From contig JH152850.1 in assembly GCA_000226015.1 (NCBI GenBank), positions 110,190 through 174,189 of the forward strand: a stretch of DNA of 64,000 nucleotides, read 5' to 3'. Made by a program: the position numbers and the translations under genes. This stretch comes from Mnemiopsis leidyi (lineage: Eukaryota; Ctenophora; Tentaculata; Lobata; Bolinopsidae). The notes under the pieces were generated by a model, which was not told the origin of the DNA, made no database searches, and saw only the letters and a list, made by a program, of their open reading frames with translations. Shown piece after piece: positions 12,798 to 24,933 of this stretch; position 1 is the first letter of the stretch; every line of letters begins with the position of its first letter.

Positions 12798-13338
12798 TCA
12801 AGCTGCTGATCTCCTCTGAAGACGAGAAGGCTCCTTCAGCAATTCGAGCTCTGGATCGGACGGAATTCGGCTCAAAAAGTCTTCGACTTCCATGTTGTCG
12901 ATGAGATTTGGATCCATGCCAAACTTTCGGAACTTGTTGATTCCCCAGGCTGGTTATGGTTGTACATCAATAAATTTGATTGTTATTGTATCTTGTCAAA
13001 TGATGTCTGATTTGAAAAGCGTTGGGAAAATTCAATGGTCAAAACTTGCAGTTACAAATCTAATATTACAGATGATGAAAACACTGATCAATAATCTTAT
13101 ACTGAAAACGTATTTTGTTCATGCATGGTGCTATAGTCTATACTTAGATAATAGATAAACCGACTTTTAAGGGAATTATCCTTTACTTACCAATTACGAC
13201 GTAACGAACAGGTATGAAGTATAAAGCCAAAGCTGCGGCAATTGATAAAACAGCCAAAAGTGCACTTCCAAATGGGTTCTTCCATTGGCCGATGTTTTTC
13301 ATCTTCTCAGCTATAGAAGCTATAAAATCCAGAGATTG
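12798..13338 (-). CDS. Last two exons of a second MCTP-like gene (partial)
   Basis: Exon 13191-13338 encodes [20 protein letters not shown], then a hydrophobic segment ([20 protein letters not shown]) and RYVVI. It splices in phase to exon 12798-12949, which encodes [20 protein letters not shown], then [18 protein letters not shown] and a stop. This is the C-terminal membrane region and short tail typical of MCTP proteins (multiple C2 and transmembrane domains, ER-anchored). It closely parallels the end of the complete MCTP gene at 17.9-23.3 kb. The upstream exons (C2 domains and first membrane segment) were not found between 13339 and 17942. They may lie in the 985-bp gap or be lost, so this is either a truncated tandem paralogue or a remnant. 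Both exons are intact, with no stop or frameshift. Confidence 0.75.
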
Positions 13339-16099
13339 CTGAAATATTCGGTGTTTATGGAGAAAGATATTTTGCGCGAGGAATCACAATATCAAAATCA
13401 TTCATTGTGGATGTTCCCCAATAATAACTCTCTGTAAGCGGAATGTGTGAGTCCATTGGAAGGAAGGATTATTGATTGAAACTAATTGTCAAATTCTTGC
13501 TACAATTAACCCTTATTTCAAATATTGGAATTATTAGCAAAATTTGCTTTAGTAATTAAGAAGTCACTGGCTGTTTTGCGTATAAAACGGTCTTTTTTCT
13601 TTTAACAGTTAAGAACAGACGATGAATTTTATGTATACATAAGTGTTGTACCACCATATTAACATCATACAATCAGATTTTTATCGAGTGTCGTAGAATC
13701 ACTATATCTTAAACTCAGTATCCTTTCCATGCATTCATGCATCTTATTCTAGGAAATATGACTGGTTGACAATTAAATCGGAATGTGAAATTCGCAGAAA
13801 AAAGGGCAGTTCTTCTGTGTAAATTTGATAAAGCAAATTTTAATAAGATTACTCATTCAGCAATTCATCAAGCCATAATGAATTAACAAGTTTTAAAGTC
13901 GGGTGGATACTTTTTGCTATTTGCTGAGTGCAATAGTTCGTGTCCTGTCTTCACACGACTTGTAATTTACATAACTTACACTTCTCAACACATAATCCCC
14001 AAACTAGTGGCATATATTTGTCATTATATCATCATTGTTTTATCCTCTCCTGCATAGTGAGCCAAAAATGCTCAGATCGTTCTGCAGAATGATTAATCGA
14101 AATTTAATTGAAAAATTGCCCTTGAGCCCTACACCAATCGTATAATCGCCAGTCTGTATGCCGACATTGTTTCTGCTTTTACCTATATACCTTGATCTGT
14201 CTAACCAGCCCATGGACCTAACTACATACATGTATATTGTATACAGTATGTTATTGAGGCAATAATATAAGCTAATTTATATTATTGCCTCAATATTTTT
14301 GCCGAAAAATCCTTATACTCATGTCATCCATTAACCCTCCAAACTGCTGCACCCTCTGCAAAAACCGCTAATCAGCATTGGGGTCAGAAAAGGGCACCTG
14401 CCCTGTATCTGGGGCTTTAAGGGCCATGCTCTAGCCGACAGCATGTATGGTCCGGCAGTAGAGTTCTGGTGCAGGATAAGGTCAAATAACTTGAATTTGT
14501 TAATGAGGTCTTGTTGTTTAAAGCTTTTTCAGGCTATTTTCAAANNNNNNNNNNNNNNNNNNNNNNNNNNNNNNNNNNNNNNNNNNNNNNNNNNNNNNNN
14601 NNNNNNNNNNNNNNNNNNNNNNNNNNNNNNNNNNNNNNNNNNNNNNNNNNNNNNNNNNNNNNNNNNNNNNNNNNNNNNNNNNNNNNNNNNNNNNNNNNNN
14701 NNNNNNNNNNNNNNNNNNNNNNNNNNNNNNNNNNNNNNNNNNNNNNNNNNNNNNNNNNNNNNNNNNNNNNNNNNNNNNNNNNNNNNNNNNNNNNNNNNNN
14801 NNNNNNNNNNNNNNNNNNNNNNNNNNNNNNNNNNNNNNNNNNNNNNNNNNNNNNNNNNNNNNNNNNNNNNNNNNNNNNNNNNNNNNNNNNNNNNNNNNNN
14901 NNNNNNNNNNNNNNNNNNNNNNNNNNNNNNNNNNNNNNNNNNNNNNNNNNNNNNNNNNNNNNNNNNNNNNNNNNNNNNNNNNNNNNNNNNNNNNNNNNNN
15001 NNNNNNNNNNNNNNNNNNNNNNNNNNNNNNNNNNNNNNNNNNNNNNNNNNNNNNNNNNNNNNNNNNNNNNNNNNNNNNNNNNNNNNNNNNNNNNNNNNNN
15101 NNNNNNNNNNNNNNNNNNNNNNNNNNNNNNNNNNNNNNNNNNNNNNNNNNNNNNNNNNNNNNNNNNNNNNNNNNNNNNNNNNNNNNNNNNNNNNNNNNNN
15201 NNNNNNNNNNNNNNNNNNNNNNNNNNNNNNNNNNNNNNNNNNNNNNNNNNNNNNNNNNNNNNNNNNNNNNNNNNNNNNNNNNNNNNNNNNNNNNNNNNNN
15301 NNNNNNNNNNNNNNNNNNNNNNNNNNNNNNNNNNNNNNNNNNNNNNNNNNNNNNNNNNNNNNNNNNNNNNNNNNNNNNNNNNNNNNNNNNNNNNNNNNNN
15401 NNNNNNNNNNNNNNNNNNNNNNNNNNNNNNNNNNNNNNNNNNNNNNNNNNNNNNNNNNNNNNNNNNNNNNNNNNNNNNNNNNNNNNNNNNNNNNNNNNNN
15501 NNNNNNNNNNNNNNNNNNNNNNNNNNNNNGAATTTGTTAATGAGGTCTTGTTGTTTAAAGCTTTTTCAGGCTATTTTCAAACACTCTTAATTACACAAGG
15601 GTTCTAAAATTTTCTGTCCCCAATGCAAATCTATCGAAAAACTTTAGTAGGAGCTCAGGGAAAGCATTTTATATTGATATTGATTGATTGTACTGCAAAT
15701 AAAGTTACCCTTTTGTTTTATTACCCTTTTGTTTTATTAAGCAATTACAAGATTTATTGCACGAGACGGAACCGAGTGCGAAATAACCGAATGTGGAACT
15801 GTGATTTTGCTGTTACTCATTGTACGAGGCAAAGCATGTGCATGCTCTTAAATTTGACTACTTAAACACTAACCTATGCGATAGCAAAAATAAAAATTTC
15901 TCGAAAAACGAGCTAGATAAGTGGCACAATGATCACAGCAAAACACATGAATCCACCTTTCTTTACACACATAGAATCGGATCGATATTATTAAGAACGA
16001 TATCAGCATTATGATCAACAGAAAATTCCCGAGACAGGATCTGGTGTATACAACCCGAAACAGAGAATACCCGAAGCAACCTGGCGTGTATACCTGGCC
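13339..16099. other. Intergenic sequence containing a 985-base gap
   Basis: No gene seen. N's run from 14545 to 15529. The roughly 50 bases before the gap (aatttgttaatgaggtcttg... to ...ctattttcaaa) are repeated directly after it. This looks like two contig ends that overlap, or a repeat that broke the assembly. The apparent long open frames across the gap are artefacts of N's. Confidence 0.8.
14252..14295. repeat. Perfect 18-bp hairpin
   Basis: Left arm tattgaggcaataatata (14252-14269) and right arm at 14278-14295 are exact reverse complements, separated by an 8-base loop (agctaatt). It may be the end structure of a small inverted-repeat element. No coding feature is linked to it. Confidence 0.85.
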
Positions 16100-16426
16100 A
16101 GTAGCAGCAAGGTTGATTGAGGAGACCGTAGTAAGTTATCAGCATTATGAATTATGATCAACAGAAAAGGAAGGATTGAGGAGACCGTAGTAAGTTATCA
16201 GCATTATGAATTATGATCAACAGAAAAGGAAGGATTGAAGAGACCGTAGTAAGTTATCAGCATTATGAATTATGATCAACAGAAAAGGAAGGATTGAGGA
16301 GACCGTAGTAAGTTATCAGCATTATGATCAACAGAAAAGGAAGGATTGAGGAGACCGTAGTAAGTTATCAGCATTATGATCAACAGAAACAGGACCTGTA
16401 TACCTGGCCAGTAGCAGCAAGGTTGT
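16080..16426. repeat. Minisatellite, 59-bp unit, about five copies, between direct repeats
   Basis: The unit gattgaggagaccgtagtaa gttatcagcattatg... gatcaacagaaaaggaag recurs about five times between 16113 and 16390. Later copies are shorter by about 9 bases. The array is bracketed by two copies of tatacctggccagtagcagc aaggttg (about 16089 and 16399). Confidence 0.85.
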
Positions 16427-16517
16427 ACATATACTCCAGTCGTTCTGGTAAGGACATGTCTGCCTCGTTAACATCAGCGTCTCCTTCTCCTGCAGATGTG
16501 TGTAGTGACAATAGGAT

Positions 16518-16672
16518 CTTAACTTTCTGTTAAAGTAACATTAACTTTCTGCCAAAGCAGCATTAACTTTCTGCCAAAGCAGCATTAACTTTCTGCCAAA
16601 GCAGCATTAACTTTCTGCCAAAGCAACATTAACTTTCTGCCAAAGCAACATTAACTTTCTGCCAAAGCAGCG
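16518..16672. repeat. 22-bp minisatellite, seven copies
   Basis: The unit ttaactttctgccaaagcag ca is repeated seven times. The first copy is divergent (gttaaagtaaca) and some copies carry caaca in place of cagca. Confidence 0.9.
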
Positions 16673-17942
16673 TTTACATATATGGTAGCTCGCTTGATAT
16701 TTGGGTATTTGTGTGCCCTTATCTATGTTCAGTTATAGTTTTGTCATTCAGTTTGAATGCCACTATTGAATAACGAATGTGGGCTATTTTTAAGTAATGC
16801 ATGTTTTGATCTGTCCCTCCAAAATCGTTTCTAACAATCATGCAATGCAGAAGAACCTAAAGAAACAGCGAAAGTGCTGTCTACCATTCAAATCCTCCTC
16901 TGCCGTTTTTGACCAAGTTTTTGTTCAGAACAAAAAAATAACAAAAACTTGACATATCTTACCTCTACCAGACCGTAAATAGTAAGGGTTCATCGCGTTA
17001 TTGTGTACATATGTTTCCCATTGTCCTCGTCCAAACTTCATATATACAAACTGCAATTGGGCAATTAGCTACAAAAAACGAACTGTCATCACCACATAAC
17101 CAGTTTTGGTCGCAAGATCTCTTTTTTAAGATCCCAGGAGAAATGCATGGCGCGTGTCGGGCTCTGGTAAATAATTGAGGTAGGATGGAATGGGAGACCT
17201 GCATACTCATAAGAGTACTTTCTTACTATAGTTAGGATGGAGGGCAAACACGCAAAGCAATCAATTTATTTCTGGATCACCGTGATCATATAATGGATCT
17301 TTAAAAAAAACGAAATATTTACTGATGCTTGAGAATTCAAGGCTTTAAGGTGCTTTGTTTCGCTTTTTTGAAGCTCAGAAAAATTGCTTTATTAACGTAG
17401 ACAAATTTGGATATTTTACAAACTTAATCCTAAAAATATATTTGAACAAATTTAACAAATCTACAAATGAATTCTACTCACCCTCATTTCTAAACCAATA
17501 TAATTGTTTATTTGTAAAGAGAAAAACGAAATTTAAAATAAGTTAACACCATTAAAAATATTCCATTATCAAAAGTGAGAATAGTTCCAGCCTTTGAAAA
17601 CCAAACCTTTAAATTTCCTATGATTGTGTATTCTTGGAGAATTTATTTCTCATCATGTACCTAATTAAGTAATAACTCTAGTTTATTCACCATTTTTGTT
17701 TTAATCTATGCTCGTAAACTTAAAACTGTGTTCAATCGGAATAAAGTATAAAAAGTTCAAGAAAAGTTTAACTTAAGCAAAGATAAACTTAATTATTGCA
17801 ATTAAGTTTACATTATCCTAATTATTTTTGTACTAACTTCTAATGACTTATAAAGATTCGGTATGACAAGGATAGAAATCTGGAAAGAAAACTGCTTGCT
17901 AGTGCGCCATATATCGTAAAGGCTTATCACCCTATCTAAACA
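16673..17942. other. Intergenic sequence, no gene seen
   Basis: AT-rich sequence downstream of the MCTP stop codon, probably including its 3' untranslated region. No clear AATAAA was assigned. Open frames at 16998-17210 (minus) and 17355-17546 (plus) have no support. Confidence 0.45.
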
Positions 17943-20900
17943 TCACTCTGTTTTTACGGAAGAGTGATCAGTAACCTCTCTTTGTCTCCGAGTACCCCTA
18001 CTCCTTATCTGTCTATACTGTTCTATCTCAGGGAATGAAGGTATCCGCGAGAGCAGATCTACCAACTCATTGTTGTCCACTAAATTTGGCCTGAAGTAAA
18101 ACTTCCGAAACTTGTTCAGCCCCCAGACAATGATGATATACCGCAAGCTTACGTAATATAGAAGAAGTGCAGCCAGAAGTAGTATGAAACAGCACATGGT
18201 CGACACAAAACGCACTTTCCACTGACCAATGTGTCCGAACTTCTCACCAACACTCGCTGCAAAATCAAGGCCCTTCTGTATCCCCTCTGCTGTGGTGAAA
18301 ACGGCTTTCATTTTGTCGAGTTTCGCACCAAAACTTTTTGATTCCCCCTCTGTTTCCCTGGACAGCTCATAGTATGCTTTGTTGGCGTTGTTTTTTACCC
18401 ACGTTTCTCTTCTCTTGAAGCCGCACCGCTGTGCTATGTGCTGAAATGTTGTGCTTTTTTGCTGCATAAATTGAAATGATTATGATACATAGATGAATAG
18501 AGCATGAACATACTGAAATTATGGCTTTGTGGCTTGTCTATGAAAAATTTTGCTTTGGATGCATCTAAAAAAATATTAAATACTCACGGAATACAGCAAC
18601 ACCAAACCCAGAGCTAAGGGCACCATCCAGAGCTCAATGTAATAGGTGACAAGGACGAAGATTATCATGGAGACTAGAGACAAAGGTTTACTCCGCCATC
18701 GGATAATCTGGTCTAGTCCCTCACCCAGGTCTTGAATCATCTCTAACTGCAGAAGTTCACATTTTGATTGTGAATGTTCAAGAGGAAAAGTACAACAGTT
18801 TTTTTTTCAAGGAATAATCGAATGAAATGCCAAATGGAGGGGCTGCAAAGTGGATTCTTATAATACCTGAGCGGTAATTCTCTTTACATCTCGTTGAAGC
18901 AAAGATATATCGAACTTTGCAGGGTCTTTGAGAATGATCTCCTCTTTAGGAGAGAATGTTCTCACTGCAGCTCGGATGGGATTGTAAAAGAATGCGGTCT
19001 CGATAATCAGTTCACCTTTGCCTTGAGAGGATAGTTTCAGTGTCAAGGTTTTACGTTGCGCATGAGTTATATTGAACTTTTGAAATAGAAATTCAAAAGA
19101 TCAATTTCAAAATAATTGTACACAAAACCATAAAGACTGTAGTGGGTCCAACCTACGCCAGTTAGTTTGGCGTCCTTTAGAATGTACTTTTTGAGCCCCT
19201 TGCAATTAAACATCGGGATTGCGATTCTTCCTAACACGTCATCGTTCACAAGATCTTCTTCGTCTAATAGAGATAGGTAGAGGACGCTATGGTAATCGTT
19301 TATGGGAAACCTGATGAGATAAAATCCTTTATCAGCTATGTCATCAAGATCATCTTACTGAATATCCCATTCTAAGAGCTCAAAATGGATCATAGAATTT
19401 GTGACAAATGGTCAATGCAGTATGCTCATGACTTTGCTAATAACATATAATCAAGAAGAGTACTGACCTATAGGTCAAGTTCCACTCGGGTTCCAGACAG
19501 TTCTCTCTGACAGGCGACACAGATCGGCAGTTTTCAACCTCCATCACAACGTATGGGTCCATGGAACCGATCTTCTTAGAAGGCAGGTTTGTAGCGCGGA
19601 TCAACTTTACGATCAGGTAACCCACGTTAGCAATGTCTTTTGCTGTGTTGCCTGCGTTTAAAGAGAGTGTGATTGCGAATCACTGGTCAAAACTTTTCGA
19701 GGAAATATAACAGCGCAAGTCAATATTGTTAACTTGATAATTTCCTGAAATAGTTAAGATAAACACTTTCAAGAAAATGAATTAAAGTTAAACACTTTTA
19801 AGAATATTAATTAAATGTTATGAGAACTAACTCAAAGCATATTGATCGCTGAGGATCCTGACTTCCGCTTCGTTGATTTCCTTCTGGAGCTGCAATTCTG
19901 CTGCCCCTAACTCAGCGAATTTGAGAACTTTTATTAGAAGATTTATTTTAGTATTGGAGTGTTCCAACCCAAATATGAACCTGGAAGAAATAAAGTTGTG
20001 AAAAGTGTGAACAGCGCTTATATCAAACAAAGATGACGTGAATAATTAAACAAATGAATAAAACCCTCAAGACTGATAATTCATATGTTCACGTATTATA
20101 AGATTATACCTTCGATTGATTGGGTAATTTAATAAGCCAATTAAGTGGTGCTCACTTGAAGGGTTTGTTCGGAGCGATTTGGCTGATATCAATTTCGGTG
20201 TCCCCGATGATATTGTCAGAAAGACCAACTTCTGAGTCCCATAAACTCGCCTGTAGGATTATAGTTTATGAGCTTATATCGCATGGTCACAGAATAGGAA
20301 AAGATTCACTAGATTTGAAGATTGAAGGGTGGGTCGAATGGATAACTTTTTTGCAGTGAAAGTGACTGACATACACTTGGAGAGCTGATGGGTACCTGAA
20401 TAGTAGTTCCAGAAATGTTAAGATATCGAAACTCAAAACTTTCCCGCCATTTTGGGTTCAGGGTTGAAGGTATCACCTTAGTCTCATGTTGTTGATCCCC
20501 CAGCTGAAGTCTGAATGTTTTAATTTCAGTTCCCAATCTTTAAGTGATTAATGTCGTCTTACATATCTACATATGGACCTACATAACGTCAAATCCATTA
20601 TCAATGTTGAAAAATCCACCTCAACAAATTTAAATTGTTTGTGATTCTACCTAATAAAGGGGTCACAAGTTCCATCGCTATTCATAGGTGGCAAGTCCAT
20701 CCCTTCGATTACTGTTATCTGAATAATCCCTGAAAGTTAAGATGCATGTGTGAATTTGAGAGTTGATTTAATAGTTATAATTGTGTAAAGACCTTATGTG
20801 ACTACATTTCTACCTTTTAAGGCGACTATATTTAGCTAATTTTATCAACACGGACGATAGTAGACTACAGTTAAACTGTCGATTAGAATTAGAATTAGAA

Positions 20901-23265
20901 TTAGAAATCGATTTTACTTATAGAATTACTAGATTTACCCAGGAGTCTCTCCTGTCCCTTTGTTCCGATAGACTTGACCTCATTGGCGAGGGAAGTGGGA
21001 ACTATCTCCACTAAGTATGAGAAAGTGAGAGTTCCAACAAAGTCCCTTCCTTCTACGGACGACCTGAAATACTTCTTTTAGAGATTGGATGATAACTTAA
21101 CTTTAAATTTTTATCATATGATTATGAGTTAGCATTAATGCACAGAAGTCGAAAAAGTTGATAGAAGTTTATCACCGTTTATCCTACCCTAATTTAAGCG
21201 TGGTTGTGTATCGGTGAAATGGCGGCGTCGAAGCCAAATCCAGGTCGATGTATCCAATTCGGTCATTTGCTCCAAACATGTCATAATCATAAACCTAAGA
21301 ATCAATTGCAATTATCTTATATTGATATAATTGCATAATTAGACAAAACAAAGTCTTGGATAAAAATTTGAAGAACAATTCGGCCTTTTAACTAGAATAA
21401 AGACTGACATCATCCACATGGAGCTTGTATAGTAAACTCAAAAATTATTCTGAAATCTTGAAAAATTATTCTGAAATTCTAACTTTATGGTCTTTATTAT
21501 AATTTCTAAATTTGGTATTATACCTGAATGTTGGCGAGGGCTGATCTGTCATCAATGTAAAGTGTAAACTTTTCATTCCATACAGGGTTAACGGTCTTGT
21601 TTATAGTCTTAGTTTTCAAAACAAGGTCCTTGTGTAACACTAGCTCTACAAATGGGTCAGAGAGTCCATTGCTGTCCATTGCTGCAAGGTCGTTGGCTTT
21701 TCTGAAAAAAGATGTTACATTCTCAATGTGGTGGCTTCGCATATGTTTAAAGATGTGCAACGTGTAGCTATTATTTCTATCATCCTTGAGATAAAATAAT
21801 CATATAAAGTCGATAAGATAAGTTTCAAAATACACTGCTTGGCTAGAGATTCAAAATGCGATACAAAAATAAGAATTTGATTAAGAATTTAATTAAGAAT
21901 TTAATTAAGAATTTAATTAAAAATTTAATTACATGATCACGAGGGTGATCCTGTAACACTCTCCCTCTGAAATTGCTTCCTGGGTCATGTCAAAGTCTGC
22001 TGGAATCTCCGTTATCTCTATGATATCAACATCAGGCTCGTCCTTTTTCCCCCATCCGGTAAACCTGGAAATAAAGTTAAGAAATTAAGTTAAGAAATAA
22101 AGTTAAAAAGTTTAATAACAGATAGAGGTTGTAGATATAAACTACTTTAATCAATCAGAGTCGATTCATCAGGTTATGAAATACTTGTTTTATTGCTCAC
22201 AATTTCTGCTCTGTTTAGTGCTACGATAGAATGTCTTAATTCAGTAAATAATTCATTTTTGATGCGAACCAGCGGGCTAGTAGTCTGTTCTATACATGCT
22301 AACAAGACGTCTGTAATGAATGCTCTTAACTCTAGTTTGATCTTTTATGTGTAACTTGATATGCTGTTGGCTTACTCTTATGAGCTTATGGTAGTTTATG
22401 TATGCTTTTAGTGTGCACATGAGACCAAGGTTGATTAAATCATTTGCTGCATAAAACTTGTCATATTTTTAATTTAAGTTTAGCCAGCAAGAATTAATAT
22501 CAAGTGAATGAGGGAAGGCAAAACATCAATGCAGTTGGGCAATTTTTATTGGAAAGTGTTAAAACCGTCAAATATAAACAATAGTAGGGTCCAAGATATC
22601 TGATTGCAAAGCACATTTCAAACTACCAAAATTGCTAACCTTTTTGCGAACTCGGATGCTTCATCTTCGAAATTTGAAATTGTTCTTCTCGCCATTTTAA
22701 ATACATCGTCGACGTCATCACTAAACGAGCTGAGAAGATTGCTGACCCGCGGAGAGTCAGATTCTTCGTCAGATTGAGGCTCATTTACTGGTGAACGTTT
22801 TAAAGTTTCTTGTGATGATTCTACTTCGGGTTTGATTATTCCACAATTCTGAACCACTGATTCAGTCTGCTGAACTTCATCAAGAGCAGGCTTACTCGAC
22901 TCTCTCCGTTCAGGGGCGGCTTTATCTTCTAATTGGTTGGATGGGGCTTCTTGGGTAGGGTCTTCTTGGGTAGGGTCTTCTTGGGTAGGGTCTTCTTGGG
23001 TAGGGTCTTCTACGCGTACGATGCTTATGACATCTTCGTTGGGAGGGCTTTGTTGATGGTCGGGTGAACCGTTTGCTTTGGTTAAGGAGTGATGTGGTGG
23101 CGTACCGTTTGGAGCCTGCTGGTTTTCCTTTTTCTTCCTCCGATCTAGCCAGTCAAACATGGAACCATCAGAGGATGCCGATGTTCTGCGCTGTTTTCTC
23201 GAGACATAAAACTTGATACGTTCAGTAAGACCTATGTTGAAACATCCACATGGTGACAAGCTCAT
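17943..23265 (-). CDS. MCTP: MCTP: multiple C2 and transmembrane domain protein, complete
   Basis: Fourteen exons read in order: 22640-23265, 21933-22064, 21524-21701, 21188-21294, 20939-21063, 20651-20729, 20396-20510, 20156-20250, 19832-19980, 19468-19651, 19153-19310, 18867-19021, 18588-18746, 17943-18461. All junctions are GT-AG and in phase, giving about 926 residues. Exon 1 is a polar N-terminus with PTQED repeats. C2A has AMDSNGLSDPFVEL and VYDYDMFGANDRIG; C2B has PPMNSDGTCDPFIR, TLNPKWRESFEF and LWDSEVGLSDNIIG; C2C has GSMDPYVVMEV, EPEWN and NDDVLGRIAIP. The C-terminal region has two membrane segments (PLSLVSMIIFVLVTYYIELW region; STMCCFILLLAALLLYY) and the family tail VWGLNKFRKFYFRPN...DLLSRIPS. 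MCTPs are ER-anchored C2 proteins acting in membrane contact, Ca2+/lipid binding and, in flies and worms, synaptic release. C2A and C2B keep most Asp ligands; C2C lacks some. Length fits the family (roughly 700-1000). The last intron position differs from the partial paralogue at 12.8 kb. Confidence 0.92.
22945..23010 (-). repeat. In-frame 15-bp coding minisatellite in MCTP exon 1
   Basis: Four tandem units on the plus strand (gggtcttcttgggta type) encode PTQED, PTQED, PTQED, PTQEA on the minus strand. The 15-bp unit keeps the frame, so copy number can vary without breaking the protein. Confidence 0.9.
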
Positions 23266-24933
23266 GGTTCATCATTTTTACCACAAGCTCTACACAAAAG
23301 ATGAAAACAGCAACTACAACTGAAATGTAAAGACAGAACAAAAGCAGTGAGACCCAGCCTCTGAGCCTCATGAATACAACAAAACGCCCCTGCTAATAAT
23401 CACAATGCTTAGATATTCAAGCGATCATTTGCGGACAAAAACTCTAGCACGAAAGAAGAAAGAGTGTGAACTGACGATATTTAAGTCTTGTTATACACAT
23501 CCCACACTGATGTCCTTTGTTTGAGGCCAGTAATTGCGAGTGTGAATAATGAAGAAGTTCCCTTCTCCATCTGTGCTCGAACTGACGGACTAACTTATGT
23601 GGATTTATTATGTTAATTGGGCAGCTGTTTCACAGAATCCTAGATTTGTGGTCGTCGCAGGTGGTGAAAAAGAGACCAGGTTACATTATGTTTCATTTAG
23701 ACCGAGTGATTTGATGAAAACAATGAGCCTATAAGATTATCCTAACACCATGTGGGATGATCAGTCACGTGTTTTGAAAAGCTGTCATTGACCACACGAC
23801 TGTTTTTGAAAACACGAGAAAAAGCGTGGACGTGAACACACAATAAAGACACCGATCATGATGTTTAACAAATGTTCATCAATGTGAAGGCTTAGACCTA
23901 CAAAAATAGAAGGCTTCTGGTGGGATAGAGTTTCAGGCTGTCTAAAGGTGTTCACTTTTCGTGAGGTCAATTGTTGGAACTACCACTTCTTTAGAGCACT
24001 GATATTGTGTAGTAGCTATAATTATTGGTACGCTAAACAGTGAACCACATGTGTATAATCTGTACATAAGAACTTGGGAGTTAAGTGATTGCAGTTGATT
24101 TATTGTGCGACCTTAATTCCCTCATGGGAGATAATTCAACACCTTTCTGGGCCCTACAATCTGATCGGGATTAGTGGCTGCGATAATTCTCCCATCTACC
24201 TTGCCATCTACCTTGCCAACTACAGGTTCTTATATTGTGACAATGTGGTGGTTGATACGATTGTTAGCATCTGTTTAACATCTCCTTCGCAGGTAATTAC
24301 AAATAGAATTAGGGTGGGGTATCGTGCTATTGCTCATTGTAAATATCACAGTACCCTCCAGAGTATTTAATCGTTGATAAAAGTATTCCAAAACTTATGA
24401 TCACATGAGTGAGGTTTAAAGTGTTGAAATAATCATAGTTTTACCACTGATAATTGGAAGTTTCAAGTAGAGGTTAAAAATATATAGAAACCAAGTGTTG
24501 TGATGCCATGTCTTTACATACCTATTATACTTGCTGAGTAAAACTCACACCTTCATGCCACACAGAATGATAGGGACGATGGAATTAATGTAAAGAACTA
24601 TCAAAGAAGTGTTCGGTAGTAAAGCTATAGATCATGAGGCTTCAGCTTCGTAAAAGTGTTTCTACCGCGGTTAGTTATAAGCACTAGTCACAAACATAGC
24701 ATTGCGTAATATTTTTTGGTGAATTTAGTTGAATAACCTGTAATTCTGTTTACAGTGTACAAGAAAAATTAAAAAAACATCTAATGAGATCTAATGAGAT
24801 CAAGAAGTTGACAGGTACAGCGGGAAGCCGTTATCTTGATAACTGAAGCAGTTTAATATAAACAGGTGAACAATTATTCACCAAATTTAGATAAATATAA
24901 TAAAAACGAGAGAAAGTTTCACAAAGTACGTAC
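23266..24933. other. MCTP 5' flank or intron, no coding seen
   Basis: Immediately upstream of the exon-1 ATG at 23265. It probably holds the promoter and 5' UTR of the exon-1 form, and intron if the exons at 24.9-25.6 kb belong to the same gene. Open frames at 23785-23970 (minus) and 24089-24370 (plus) are unsupported. Confidence 0.4.

Noticed and set aside
14443-15590. Two very long open frames crossing 14545-15529
   Set aside because: They consist almost entirely of N's; the apparent proteins are artefacts of the gap.
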